A DNA stretch of 64,000 nucleotides, from the NCBI GenBank assembly GCA_036936605.1, contig JAUPFV010000005.1, positions 191,268,958 through 191,332,957 on the forward strand, given 5' to 3'. Below the pieces are notes generated by a model. That model saw only the letters and a list, made by a program, of their open reading frames with translations. It was not told the origin of the DNA and searched no databases. Below are positions 43,287 through 54,200 of the stretch, piece by piece. Positions within the stretch are counted from its first letter, which is position 1, and every line of letters begins with the position of its first letter. Both the position numbers and the translations under genes were made by a program. Source of the DNA: Limnanthes douglasii subsp. nivea (taxonomy: Eukaryota; Streptophyta; Magnoliopsida; Brassicales; Limnanthaceae).

Positions 43287-44470
43287 TTAAATATTATGGC
43301 GATACAACTTTAGGTGATTAACATTCCAAGGATGCTTGAGTGCTCGACCATCTTGATCTGCTAATCTATACGTGTCATGATGCCCTGCTGAAATAACTGA
43401 GTATCGGCCTTCCCAATTTGGTCCTAGTTTGCCATCTGTTCCACTACCGGAACCCTGAAACACCTTCTTCAAGACTAAATCTCCCACCTTAAAAGAGCGC
43501 GGCTCCAGACGAGCATTGAAGCGTCCCCTCATAAGATTTTTATAGTGCGCTGCTTGGACTTTTGCCTGATCTTGTCGCTCGTCTAACCGATCCAGGGATG
43601 TTGATCTAGCTACAAGATTTTCCTTCTCTTCGTAGTGCTCAATCCTATGGCTTGGTACTATGACTTGTGCAGGAATAACTGCCTCTGCACCGTATACCAA
43701 AGCAAATGGTGTATCGCCTGTTGTGGAGCGAGGGGTTGTTCTGTACGTCCATAGGACCTCTGCCAATTTGTCTGGTCATTTAACTTTAGCTCCCTCAAAT
43801 TTTTTCTTAAGCCCTTCTAGTAGTGTTCTATTAGTCACTTCGACATGTCCGTTTGCTTGAGGATAATAAGGGGTGGAAAAGTTCTAGAGAATTTCATATC
43901 GTTTGCAGAAGTTGGTAAAGATTGAATTTTGGAATTGCGGGGCGTTATCTGTCATTATAATCCATGAAATTCCATATCGGGTTAGAATTTGATTATAGAT
44001 AAAATCACATACCTCCCGAGCGCGTGTTCTGAACAAGGCTTTAGCCTCAACCCATTTTGAAAAGTAATCCACTGCGACGATAAGGAACTGCCGTTTGCTT
44101 GTGGCCATTGGCAAATGACCCACCAGATATATTCCCTATTTATCAAACGGACATGGGACAAAGATGTATAACATGGGCTCGCTGGGTCTATGCTGCGTGT
44201 TCGTATACTCTTGACACTTGTAATATTTGCAATACCAGATTCTCAGCATCACTTGCTAGCTCAGGCCAATAGTACCCAGCAAGGAAAAAACGACGAATCA
44301 GTATTCAGTGTCCACAATGAGCCCCTACTTCTCCTGAGTGCAAATCAGCCAGTATAAAACTGGATTCAGTGCAATCAAGGCAGCAGAGCAGAGGTCGGGT
44401 TGAACTTTTCCTATACAGGGTATTGTCGATGACACAATATTTGGCTGCGCTGATCTGCAATGCGCGAGCT
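43287..44470 (-). pseudogene. T3 integrase
   Basis: From 44,123 to 43,287 a single frame holds the core and C-terminal domain, with two stops (TAG at about 43,884 and TGA just above 43,766 at a Trp position). Seen: 'VAVDYFSKWVEAKAL', 'IMTDNAPQFQNSIF' (second catalytic Asp), 'YYPQANGHVEVTNRTLLEGL' (catalytic Glu), 'TYRTTPRSTTGDTPFALVYG' and 'LGPNWEGRYSV' to 'HPWNVNHLKLY'. Upstream an in-frame TAG replaces a Trp, and the first catalytic Asp is Tyr ('GIYLVGHLP', where T2 has 'GLDLVGPLP'). The zinc-binding end above 44,150 is decayed. Inactive. Confidence 0.85.
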
Positions 44471-44501
44471 TCACTTTTACTTATGGGCAGTGTTTATTGG
44501 T

Positions 44502-45060
44502 TCAAGTACTGAAAGTATAGAGTCCTCCAGTCGTCGTCATTAAATTGACGGTTGCAGCTGCTGATATGAGCTCTGTCGTGGGGAGTTGTTGGAGTAAAAT
44601 TGTTGGATGCTCTCCTGAAACTGCGGCCTTAGCTAAAGTGTGAGCTGTTGAATTATCCCTTCGTGGGATCTGCTCATAAAGCACGCTAGTGAACTTAGAC
44701 TCATACTTTTTTAGTCTCACAAAATATTCCTTGATCTCGTCTTGCCTGACATCATAAATACCATGTGCCTGATTAACCACCAACTGAGAGTCAGATCTGA
44801 TCTTGATGCTTCGAACTCTACATATCAAAGCCAGTTTCATGCCATGAAGGGCACCCTCATATTCTGCGGCGTTATTTGTTACCGGGAAATTAAAGCGTAC
44901 AACTTCTTTCACCTCCTCCCCGCTTGAAGTTCGGATTATAATGCCTGCACCCCCTCCAGACATAGAAGATGCACCGTCGACCTTAATGATCCATTGGTCA
45001 AGCTCAATCGCTTGTCTGTCGTTTATCTTAAATTGTTCTTCCCTGGATGAGCTGAACTCT
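44502..45060 (-). CDS. T3 archaeal-type RNase H
   Basis: 'WIIKVDGASSMSGGGAGIII' (catalytic Asp in VDGA) begins near 44,997. It is followed by 'TNNAAEYEGALHGMKLAL' (Glu), 'KIRSDSQLVVNQAHG' (Asp) and 'EQIPRRDNSTAHTLAKAA', where the last acidic residue of the family's 'AD.LA' is replaced by His ('TAHTLA'). The block is open, but it belongs to a broken polyprotein. Confidence 0.8.
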
Positions 45061-45061
45061 G

Positions 45062-45610
45062 CTAAGAAATCTGCAACTGCTTGTCCCTTATTATAGCTAT
45101 GTGCGGCTCGAAACGGATGTCATACTCGCCAAGCTCGATGCTCCATTTTGTTAACCTGTCAGAAACATCGGGCTTCTGCAATACTGTTCGTAGAGGAAAT
45201 GTTGTTTGCACCGTAATTAGATACCCTCGGAAATACGGCCTCATTTGTTGAGCTACAACAACCAAACTCAAAGTAAGTTTTTCAAAGTTTAGATATCTTG
45301 TCTTTGCATAGTGTTTTGCTCGTGTAATATATCAGGTGTTGTTTCCCTTTCTGGTCGCGCACGAGAACCAAACTAACAACAAAGGATGTACTACCAGATA
45401 AATAAATAGAGGTTCTTCATGAGTAGGAGCAGACAAAATCTCAGGAGATGTGAGGTACTGCTTGAGCTCGATGAAAGCTTTATTACACTCTTCTGCCCAG
45501 ACGAACTTCTTAACACCCCACAATACTTCAAAAAAGTGACGACTCCTGTCTGATGCGCAAGAGATAAACCTCGAAAAGGCTGTTAACCTTCCTGTAAGAC
45601 ACTACACTTC
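45062..45610 (-). pseudogene. T3 gypsy RNase H and RT connection
   Basis: 45,062-45,271 reads 'AQQMRPYFRGYLITVQTTFP', 'QKPDVSDRLTKWSIELGEYD'. 45,332-45,523 holds 'FVWAEECNKAFIELKQYLTS' and 'LFIYLVVHPLLLVW'. The two are joined through a frameshift near 45,300, and the last part (near 45,060) is shifted again. Confidence 0.78.
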
Positions 45611-45634
45611 TCTAACATTCTTTGGTGGTTCCAT

Positions 45635-46260
45635 CTATAAAATCGCATTTAGTTGAACGGGATCTGCCTCAATACCTTGTAAACTTACCACATAGCCCAA
45701 AAAATTTCCTTTAGCAACACCAAACGAACACTTATCCGGGTTAAGCTTAAGATTAAATTTGCGTAATAAATCGAAAACGACCTGTAACGTATTGAGGTGC
45801 TGCGCTTCTTCATGGGTTTTAATGATCATATAGTTAATATATGCCTCCAAATATTGCCCCAAATGATCTTGGAAGATGTGATTTATCAGTCGTTGATATG
45901 TTGATCCTTCATTCTTCAACCTAAAAGGCTTAACTGTACAACAATAGAGACCCCGCTCGGTTTGAAAGGATGTGTGTTCCTGATTGGATGGGTGCATGCG
46001 GATCTGATTGTACCCCGAGTACGCATCCATAAAGGATAGAAATTCGCAACCCGAAGCCGAATCGACCAGCTGATCTATCCTTGGTAACGAGAAATCATCC
46101 TTGGGGCATGCTTGGTTTAAATCGGTAAAATCCACGCACATTCTCCACTGTTTGTTCTTCTGTTTTACCAGAACCGAGTTGGCTATCCAGACCGGGTACC
46201 TTTCTTTTCGGATATGCCCTAACCGGCTTAGCTTGTTTACCTCAACCAATATAACAACCC
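45635..46260 (-). pseudogene. T3 reverse transcriptase, catalytic motif lost
   Basis: 204-codon open stretch. 'WRMCVDFTDLNQACPKDDFS' is followed by 'FLSFMDAYSGYNQIRMHPSN', 'VKPFRLKNEGSTYQRLINHI' (usual MPFGLKN altered to KPFRLKN), 'AYINYMIIKTHEEA', and 'KCSFGVAKGNFLGYVVS'. The family's YIDDM/YVDDM is YINYM here: both catalytic Asp are changed (Asn and Tyr), so this copy cannot polymerise even though the frame is long. Confidence 0.85.
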
Positions 46261-46270
46261 GCTTCTCAGC

Positions 46271-46540
46271 TTAAAGTGCCCTGCGTTTTTGTCGCACGAG
46301 TTTGGCACAATGATTGATAGCCAATTCATGGCTTATGATCGAAGGGCTTACTCTCGAAACACCAGCTGCCTCCCAAGCAACCACATCTAAATTTATTGCT
46401 AATAAAGCTATGAAACGTACCTTTGAGTCCTGAGATAGCTCCTTTCTCAATCGAAGCATTCTACTGTCAGCTATGATCGTATCCACTGTTATAGTATCTG
46501 TAGTAGCTGAATCCTCATTTTCACGTAGATCATCCACTGG
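46271..46540 (-). pseudogene. T3 PR-RT linker
   Basis: 'RLRKELSQDSKVRFIALLAI' and 'DVVAWEAAGVSRVSPSIISH' correspond to the 'LFAW...DMPGI.P..I.H' block preceding RT in Tat polyproteins. A stop or frameshift separates it from RT at 46,260. Confidence 0.75.
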
Positions 46541-46825
46541 ATTAGGCGAGGTGAGATCTAAAGTTGTTGGTGTAACGCCTCCTTCGTCATTTAATTGCTA
46601 TTGGATAGGTTTGGATGGGTCCGACGCGATTGCGTAGTAAGTTCACACAGTCTTTCGGCTGCCCCATATTATTCCTACTGAGATGCCTACTGGATATTTG
46701 ATGAATTGCTGAAATGTACACGACGTCGCTTCCATCTTATGCAGTTATGATCGTCCAATAATTTCATGGTAAGGGCTCGACGCGTTGCAAATTAAGAACA
46801 TAGTTTTTAGTTCCTTCTTCGTAGC

Positions 46826-47224
46826 TCAGTGACCAACTTTTACTAACAGCTCCACCTCCCCAACAAATTGAGAGGATTTTCCTTCGTAGCCAACCAATAT
46901 TCGTTGAGTAGGTCGGTATGGTGGCACGTTGTGCATACGATCAATGCTGCTTTTGAAAATAATATTTGTCGAGCTTCCTCCATCAACCAGTACTCGGGCT
47001 ACCATTACCCCTCTACTATCTAAATGAATAGTCAAAGCGTCTTCATGTGGTAAACTGACACCTCTAAGGTCAACATCATTAAATGTGAGGTCGACTACTG
47101 GGTCCTTGTAGTTTCGATAAGAATTTCCATCTATTTCATAAACTTCGAACTCATTTTTAGCTTGCTTGTTTTGAGTAAACCCTTGACCTGCAACCAAATC
47201 CCCCCTGATATGGTTAGTAGCCAT
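46826..47224 (-). CDS. T3 aspartic protease
   Basis: 132-codon open stretch. 'PVVDLTFNDVDLRGVSLPHE' and 'HEDALTIHLDSRGVMVARVL' lead to the active-site segment 'VLVDGGSSTNIIF', with Asp-Gly-Gly in place of Asp-Thr/Ser-Gly (common in this clade), then 'PTQRILVGYEGKSS'. It ends with 'VELLVKVGH' and a stop; the remaining protease sequence toward 46,600 is in broken frames. Part of the T3 gag-pol polyprotein. Confidence 0.8.
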   Translation of the reverse strand: MATNHIRGDLVAGQGFTQNKQAKNEFEVYEIDGNSYRNYKDPVVDLTFNDVDLRGVSLPHEDALTIHLDSRGVMVARVLVDGGSSTNIIFKSSIDRMHNVPPYRPTQRILVGYEGKSSQFVGEVELLVKVGH

Positions 47225-47433
47225 TGTTGCTTGTTTACTTATGGCTCTTCCACAGTGGCCGGTTTATTAGTTTTTTGAGAACGAACTTCCTCGCGTCTAT
47301 CCGGTTGAGATCATTTGATATACTGGATCAGCTCGTCATTATCTATCACGCGCTGAATCTCTTCTCTTAATTTCCAGCACTCATCCGTTGAATGTCCATG
47401 CTCATGATGATATGCGCAATAATACCAATTAGA

Positions 47434-48660
47434 TCATTTAAACCCTGGCGTGCTCAATGTGCGTGGAGCTAGGTACCTCGTACGCACTTTTATTTGATCA
47501 TAAAGTACTGGAATGGCCTCAGTCATCGGTGTGAAGCACTTATTCATTCTGCTGGGGTCTTTGGTTATAATCCCTCCTTGGTTGCTCCTCAATACTTTTT
47601 CATTCTGTTCCACCGTCTTTGAAATCCGACTCGGGCTGCTCAGGTGACCCCTCTCTCCTGGCACTATCGACCCTGATAAAGGTATCTGATCTTGCTTGCA
47701 GGTCCCTCATGTTCTTAGTTGGGAACTTGATGAGATCTGCATACAGTTCCCCTTTTCGGTCGAGCCCCCATTTTAAGGAGTCCACCTCCATGTTTTCGGC
47801 CAAATCTGGCAAAGCATTCATAGCATGAACAAATCTTCTACCATAAATTTTAAGAGACTCACCTCGGCGCTGATAAAGGTCCATGATCGAATCCCGTTCA
47901 CGCTTAAGCTCCCTGTTGCCAACATACCTTTTCCGGAATGTTTTCAACAGTCTTGTAAAATCACTGATGGATCCTTTTGGCAAGCTGGTGAACCAGTCTA
48001 TGGCGTTACCTTTAAGGGTCATAGATAGTGCTCGACATAACATCACATCATCGGGGTTGAAAGCCATCATCATGTTTCTGAACTTCTCTAAATGGCTCTC
48101 TGGATCCCCCGTTCCATCATATGCTTCCATCTTGAATGGGTCGAACTTCCTCAGAAGTTGAGCTTCCAGGATCTTCTCAGAGAATGGTGATTCCTTCAGT
48201 ATGTAGGCCGATAACTTCGGGCGGATTTGATTGTAATGGAGGTCCTCATCTCCCGAGCTCGCTTGGTTGACGTCTGCTTCACTTCGTCGCGCAGTTCTCT
48301 GCTACGATTCTTACCCCCGCTTTCGCCTTCCCCTTTTTGTTTGTCATCTCGTTTGGACGAACGATCCGTTTTGTTGACTTTGCTTGCCTCTGGTCCAGAC
48401 GGTTATTGGGTCTTGTTTGTTCTCTTGATCTTAGCGGACAGAGCATGAATAACTTCGTTCATTCCTGCCATCGTGGCGTGCGTTGACTGTTTGTTTGCGT
48501 CTCATTCAAACATTATTTTCAACTTTTCCTCCTGGAGGTTTTGGATTCTTTATTCTAGTTGGAGAACCACCGAGTCATCTGCCGGTATGGCTTCCGCAGT
48601 TCTGCGAGCCCCTGATGCATTCACTGGAGATGCACCTCTTCCCTGGAAACAACCATAGGC
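47434..48660 (-). pseudogene. T3 gag
   Basis: The capsid-like retrotransposon gag domain is at 47,600-48,130 (176 codons): 'MEAYDGTGDPESHLEKFRNM', 'MLCRALSMTLKGNAIDWF', 'LPKGSISDFTRLLKTFRKRY', 'DSIMDLYQRRGESLKIYGRR'. The shifted C-terminal part is at 47,434-47,664, and a decayed His/Cys segment ('AYHHEHGH') lies near 47,400. N-terminal Lys/Ser-rich sequence extends to about 48,600 with stops. The leader and 5' LTR are not recognisable beyond about 48,660. Confidence 0.82.
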
Positions 48661-48689
48661 CGAATCGGCGGTCCTTCTTCACCCTATTA

Positions 48690-48844
48690 TTCTACTAATT
48701 TTAACCATAATTATTATTTATTGCATATTATACCTTCAATGTTACATACTTATTGGGTTTCTTTTATAATACTCATATAAAGCCAAATTATCTCCCCTAT
48801 TTAACCGATTTGGCTATTATTCCAAATAACTATTTCCCTTATCA
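48690..48844 (-). mobile_element. Probable T4 3' LTR (right edge only)
   Basis: AT-rich sequence ending CCCTTATCA, followed by GTAGTCCCCTAAGTCC. On the minus strand this reads as a purine tract GGGGACTAC then TGATAAGGG, the same signature as T1. The left edge is not identifiable, and no second LTR was found beyond T4 gag. Confidence 0.4.
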
Positions 48845-49357
48845 GTAGTCCCCTAAGTCCTAATGAAGATATTCGAGCGATGACTAAATTGGGAAGTCGT
48901 TTTGAAAAGGTCCAACAGCTTCTTTCTTATGTCCCTCATCGGATCAATGACATCACCGATCACATTGTTGACTTTATAATTATGCATCACATATTTTGAT
49001 TCAAATCCACGTGCCAAAACAAGTTTTGACAAACGACACATGCACTGCCTCTAGTCTATGTGTCAAAACAATTGACAAATTACATGTGTACTTCTTCTAG
49101 CCCACGTGTAAAAAAAATTGACAAACAACATATGCACTCACGTGTGATTTATTTTCTGACACATGTGTGCATGCCTTTCAAAAGGACTTGGGGGTGACTA
49201 TGTGTGTCAAAAAAACCTTACTCTTCTCAACACGTGTGTACTTCATATCATAGGTGGAACAGTTATAAGACACTTCATCTTTCCTACGCATTTGTCACCT
49301 AATAACAACCTTTCATCTATTTGGGCCCTCGTTACTGTTGGAAGCCCAGTTTTTCCC

Positions 49358-49366
49358 TTATAAATA
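49358..49366 (+). promoter_or_regulatory. TATA box of the T4 antisense gene
   Basis: TTATAAATA, 101-102 bp upstream of the ATG at 49,460. The spacing matches T1 and T2 almost exactly. Confidence 0.5.
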
Positions 49367-49459
49367 CTCATACACTTCATATGTTGGGTTTATTCATTTT
49401 CATAATTCTAAAGAGAGAGAAAGCATTAACACCCCTCTAAACAATTTTTTTCACAGTTC

Positions 49460-51160
49460 ATGGTTGATAAGTTTGCAATCTTAGCTTGGTTTTCCATAGT
49501 TTAAAAAGCCGAACAGAGAAGATCAGTCGGTTTAGACGAGGAGTCCAAACCATTTCAGATCATTAAGACCACATACTACGATCAATGCCTCTAGTGAAAA
49601 TGCAATCTAAGACGTTAGAAAATACGAACACCAGTACCTCATCCAACCATACTACCGCATAACCCCCCCCCCCCCACATTAAACTTATTGTAAGTTCACT
49701 TGTTTAGAAAAAAGCCAAGTCAAAGAATAAGAAAAAATATGTTGTTGAACTGCCATCGAACATCGAGGCTATCTTAGGAAACAACTTGCGAGAAGTTGAT
49801 AACAAACATATGTTGACTTTGTACAAAATAAAGTACAAATAATATCAACCTTCTAAGGAGGCAAAACTTTGAGACCGATGAGGGATTCTTAACTTCATAA
49901 TCATCCAATTTCCCAAAGTCGGAGAGACCCCTCTATTCATTAAGGATAATAAGTTTATTATCTACCATGAGATTCTGAACTGGGGTCTTCAGTTCCCTTT
50001 GGACCCCGTCTTGATAAGATACTTTAAGTTAATAAATGTATGCCCTACTCAAGCTGGTCTAAACATGTAGATCACTTCGATATCCTGCATAGTAAAGACC
50101 AAGATATATGGGATTGGATTCTCTATGAAACAGGTTATCGGATTAATCAGAATTGCCAAAAATCCCCATTACTTTTTTATTCCTTGACATTTGGAAATAA
50201 ATTCAAGATAATGGATGATCTCCATGAGGCCGAAAAAAAATGGAAACACATATTTTTATTTATCTCCGGGTTGTGAGAGACAAGATTCGAGGAGTCTATT
50301 GAGAGACCACATCAGCTCCCTTTAAAATGGATTAACAGAGGTACATTATCGCCATAACTTATTTTCGGTTTGTTTACTTGATTTACTTTAACAAAATATT
50401 AATTGAGGGACAACAATGTAAGGGGTGTCTAAGTCGTTCGAGAGACACCTGTAGGAGGTTGGTCGGATATTTTCTCGACTAAGTAGTTGTGTCAGTACAC
50501 CATGGTCCAATAAATTTCACTGTTGCTTTACCCAGCTAATCTGGCTAAAAGCCATCTTTGAAAGGCTGGTCTGACGAAAGCTATGATGTTGGAAGAGATC
50601 ATATACCTCCCATAAAATCCATCATACTTGAATGATTGGAGGCTACAAATGTTCTCGTTTACTTGCCTGCAAGAGCTAGGGCTTCAAGCCAATAAAACCC
50701 TAAAAAAGATGTGGTTGAAGAATAAAATATCAAAGCTCAAACACAGGATGAGAAATAAAAAAAAATTGAAGTTGAGATCCAACATGTTGATCTCGTAGGG
50801 GAATGTGGCTTCAAGAGACCATCGAAAAAAGAACAGTCTAAGAGGAAAACCAAGGGTAAAGTTGTGGAAAAAGGTGATCAAGAGATGGAATAAAATATTA
50901 CCCATTTGGGTAATGAGATAGTTAAGCCTAATTTACCATCTCCTGAGAGAATTGTTGTTATTGACTCGGAGTCTTCTAGGGTGTCAATCGAGGACACTCA
51001 AGTTCCTCAATAAAATTAGGCAACCGATGCCCAATAAGGTCAATGAGATGAACCTTTCGGTCCAAAAACAAATGATTGTTCACCAACATTTATTGGAAGA
51101 CCCTTCTGGTTCACGGATAAAATATTGTAAGAATTGTTTTAAATTGGCAAATTAATATTA
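49460..51160 (+). pseudogene. T4 antisense gene (gypsy-type transposon domain), heavily broken
   Basis: Starts MVDKFAILAWFSIV. After stops, frameshifts and a C13 run it gives 'EILNWGLQFPLDP' (near 49,970), 'RYFKLIN' and 'CPTQAGLNM' (near 50,040). 50,040-50,276 reads 'FKIMDDLHEAEKKWKHIFLF'. Exon 1 ends after Trp-Ile-Asn-Arg plus one base at 50,340 with donor G|GTACAT, the same position and phase as in T1-T3. The acceptor is not resolved. A Lys-rich stretch near 50,690-50,900 stands where T2 has its basic clusters. The C-terminal coiled coil is mostly missing. Confidence 0.65.
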
Positions 51161-51279
51161 TATATAAATCAACTATAAGAGAACCTCGTTAAAACCTTCC
51201 TGTGCCACCATGGTAGGAAAGAGCATACCACCGATCTTTACACAAGTTTAAACATATATACAAACTTTCACTTTCATTC

Positions 51280-52300
51280 CAGATAAAACTTAAAGTACTC
51301 GATATTCCATGGGTGATGAAGATCTCTTCCATCCTTATATTTTAGTCGATATGTCATAGGTTTCAACTTTTCAATTACTATGTATGGGCCTTCCCAGTTA
51401 GGTCCTAATTTACCAAGTTGATTTTCCTTCGTATGCAAAATACTTTCTTTAGTACCTCATTAATCTTGAATTTTTTTCGTCTCACTTTAGATGCGATTTG
51501 TTTCTCATCAAAGTTTAGTAATGCAAACAATTCAAATGTGCTCGCCTTCTTTTTTCCTCAATTAAATCTAAGTCATCATGCATTCCTTCATTGTTACCCT
51601 CCTTGGAATATTCAGTGATTCGATATGATGGGAAGATTCCTTTGGATAGAACCACAACATCCATCCCATAAACTAGTGCAGATGAAGATTCATAAGTTGT
51701 TGTTCGAGGGGTGGTTTGATATGCCAATAGGACTTCTTTTTAAGGAATCTGGCCATTTTCCATTCTTACCTTCCAAATTATTTTTGAGACCATCAAGAAT
51801 TGTTCGATTAGTTACCTTGACTTGGTCATTTTCTCGTGGATGAAAATATGTCAAGAAGCATTACTGTATTCCTTTAGAAGAACAAAAAACATTCATGTCT
51901 TTATTCTCAAACTGTGGTCCATTATCTATCGTTATCCTCCTCGGAATACCAAAGCGACAAAAAATATTTGAAACAATAAACTTGATTACATATTCGGCGT
52001 TTGTTCATGCTAATGGTTCAGCTTCCACCCACTTAGAAAAATTGTATACTATAACTATTATTGTTTATCGTCCCCCACATGTCATTGGTAAAGGTCCGAC
52101 CAGGTCAATACCCCATCGGTCAAAAGGTAACGCCTCATATATTAATTCAAAAGGTACTCATGGTGTGTGGATTATGTTAGTAAATATTTGGCAAGTATCA
52201 CACTTTTTCACCAACTCTTTAACATCAGAAGCAATCGTGTGCCAATATTCTTCCAAAAGAACTCTTCTTATCAATGTCTTGTACCCATAATGTGCAGAAT
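51280..52300 (-). pseudogene. T4 integrase
   Basis: Broken frames give 'AYQTTPRTTTYESSSALVYG' (51,515-51,727), 'LIEEKRRRAHLNCLHY', and a C-terminal end near 51,300. The core appears at about 51,880-52,100: 'RRITIDNGPQFENKDMNV'-like text with the second catalytic Asp, and 'WGIDLVGPLPM'-like text near 52,085. The zinc-binding end is near 52,190-52,230 ('VKKCD'). It contains the block that T2 lacks. Confidence 0.72.
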
Positions 52301-52583
52301 ATTCTCCATCGTGTAGCTCAGATAATATCGTTTGTGACTTATTTTCCCAAAGGCATCAAAGCAAAGGCATGCTAAAATATTTTTATACAATATGTCCCCG
52401 AGTACCTCATACCATGTATTTTTTTACCATTTTTTTATCGATTGGTTGTATATCATTAACTAAAAATTCCTTAATATCGTACCTCCAATATTTTGTAGTA
52501 CTCATAGAGATTTGAAATGCTTTAACTAATCATTTAATCTTTTCGAACCCCTTTATTATTAAAAGGCTTTCTTGCATAAGAAT

Positions 52584-53300
52584 TCATGGGTACTCTTCGG
52601 AATATACAGTAGTGAGAGAATCAACCACACAAATTTTAATCTTATGAACATGTTCATATTTGAAGATTTCAAAAAAAAATGCTAAATGATCTTTTGTAGC
52701 CTCGATTGGGCCAGACACGGGATTTATAAGAAGTTGTGAATCACTCACTAGCCTAACATTTTTAGCTCCACAAATGTAAGCAAGCCTTAACCATGCCAAA
52801 GAAGTTTTGTACCCTGTCTCAATATTCAATCTTCGAAACCTAAAGCGCATTGCTTGATACATTGTAGTCCAATCTGGAGAAACCAACTGGACCCCTACCA
52901 CACATCCCGACACACTAAAACCTCTATATATTCGGACTATCCATTATGCCTCTGAATTTTCCTCATCTAATTCTATCTTTGGACGATCATAATGAAATTT
53001 GACTAAAAAACATGCCAAGGGTTGTGCTTTGATTGTAGTTTGGGGCACAAAGTCAATGTAAAAATCACCCAATTCTAGGAACCAATTAGTGATTCTACCC
53101 GACACAACAGGTTTTTGCAACATGCTCTTCAACGAAAATATGTTCGAACAATAATAAAGTGAGCTCAAAAGTAAGGTCTTATTTTTCGAGCTGATATAAC
53201 CAAAGAAATGGCTAATTTTTATAATTTCAAATATATATTTTCCGCATCCAAAAGACTTTTACTAACATTATACATCAGTCGTGGGCAATTATCTACGTCC
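52584..53300 (-). pseudogene. T4 RNase H plus archaeal-type RNase H
   Basis: 52,944-53,168 reads 'MLQKPVVSGRITNWFLELGD' and 'TTIKAQPLACFLVKFH' (gypsy RNase H end; LADFL is LACFL). 52,584-52,913 reads 'RRLNIETGYKTSLAWLRLAY' and 'GAKNVRLVSDSQLLINPVSG', the second RNase H. The family's N-N-E-A-E-Y-E block has become 'NIETGYK', so key acidic residues are lost. Confidence 0.75.
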
Positions 53301-53479
53301 AGATTAATATGAAACTCACAACATAATATGATATTGTTATATAGATGAACAATTTCTCCCTTGAATTAGGTTTTGTCAAGATTTCCGAGGATGATAGATA
53401 CTCCTTAATTCATATAAATACATCATAACACTTTTAGGTCCACTTAGAGTAATTTTCTTGTCTCAACACTTGGAAAATA

Positions 53480-54200
53480 TGGTCATATTTATCCAAAGAC
53501 CTAGATATGAATCTGTTCAAAACTGCTAGCCTTCATGTCAGGATTTGCACTTCTTTGATTGTCCAAGATGGAGCCATATTACTTAAAGCGTTTAGTTATA
53601 CAGGAACTGCTTCCATTCCTTGTTCACTAACTATGTACCTGATAAATTTTCTAAACCGCACCCCAAATGTACACTTCTCCGAATTTAACTTCAAATTTAT
53701 AATGTTAAAGTTGACAAAAGTTTCTTCCAAATATGTAAAATGGTCTCATCGCTTCTACTCTTCTATAACATATCATTAATATACACTTTAACATTTTGTC
53801 CGATCTGAGCCTCAAAAGGTTTGTTTACTAGACGTTGGTAAGTGACCCCAACATTTCTCAACTCAAAAGACATAACCTTATAACAATGCAAACCACTTCA
53901 AGTGATGAACAACGTGCTAGTTTAATAATTTGGATCCATCTTAATTTGATTATACCTTGTATAAGAATCCATGGAAGAAAGTAATTGATTTCCCAACGTA
54001 TGATCTACTAACTGATCAATCTGAGGGACCGGGAAAATATCTTTTTCAGAAGTTTTATTCCAATCAGTAAAATCCACGCACATTTGCAACTTACGATTTT
54101 TCATCTTTACTAAAACTAGATTAGCTGCCCACAAAGGGTATTGTGATTTTTGTATGTGCCAAACTTTAAATTATCGATCTACCTCGACCATACCAGCCTC
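53480..54200 (-). pseudogene. T4 reverse transcriptase
   Basis: 53,922-54,134 reads 'WAANLVLVKMKNRKLQMCVD' and 'LLSSMDSYTRYNQIKMD'. In another frame toward 53,770 come 'VMSFELRNVGVTYQRLVNKP' and 'VYINDML', where the first Asp of YIDD is Asn. The C-terminal part toward 53,640 is present in pieces. Confidence 0.75.

Larger units (their letters stand above)
38862..48660 (-). mobile_element. Ty3/gypsy Tat-lineage retrotransposon T3
   Basis: From high to low coordinates on the minus strand: gag (47,434-48,600), PR (46,826), linker, RT (45,635-46,250), RNH, archaeal-type RNH, integrase (43,287-44,470), spacer, then a plus-strand antisense gene (40,188-42,685) and a 3' LTR (38,862-39,628). No 5' LTR was found; the gag side runs into T4-related sequence near 48,690. 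It is a different Tat family from T1/T2: the LTR is unrelated and the proteins are only moderately similar. Confidence 0.85.

Noticed and set aside
47619..48161. Plus-strand frames opposite T3 gag (67-92 codons)
   Set aside because: Shadows of the gag reading frame on the minus strand.
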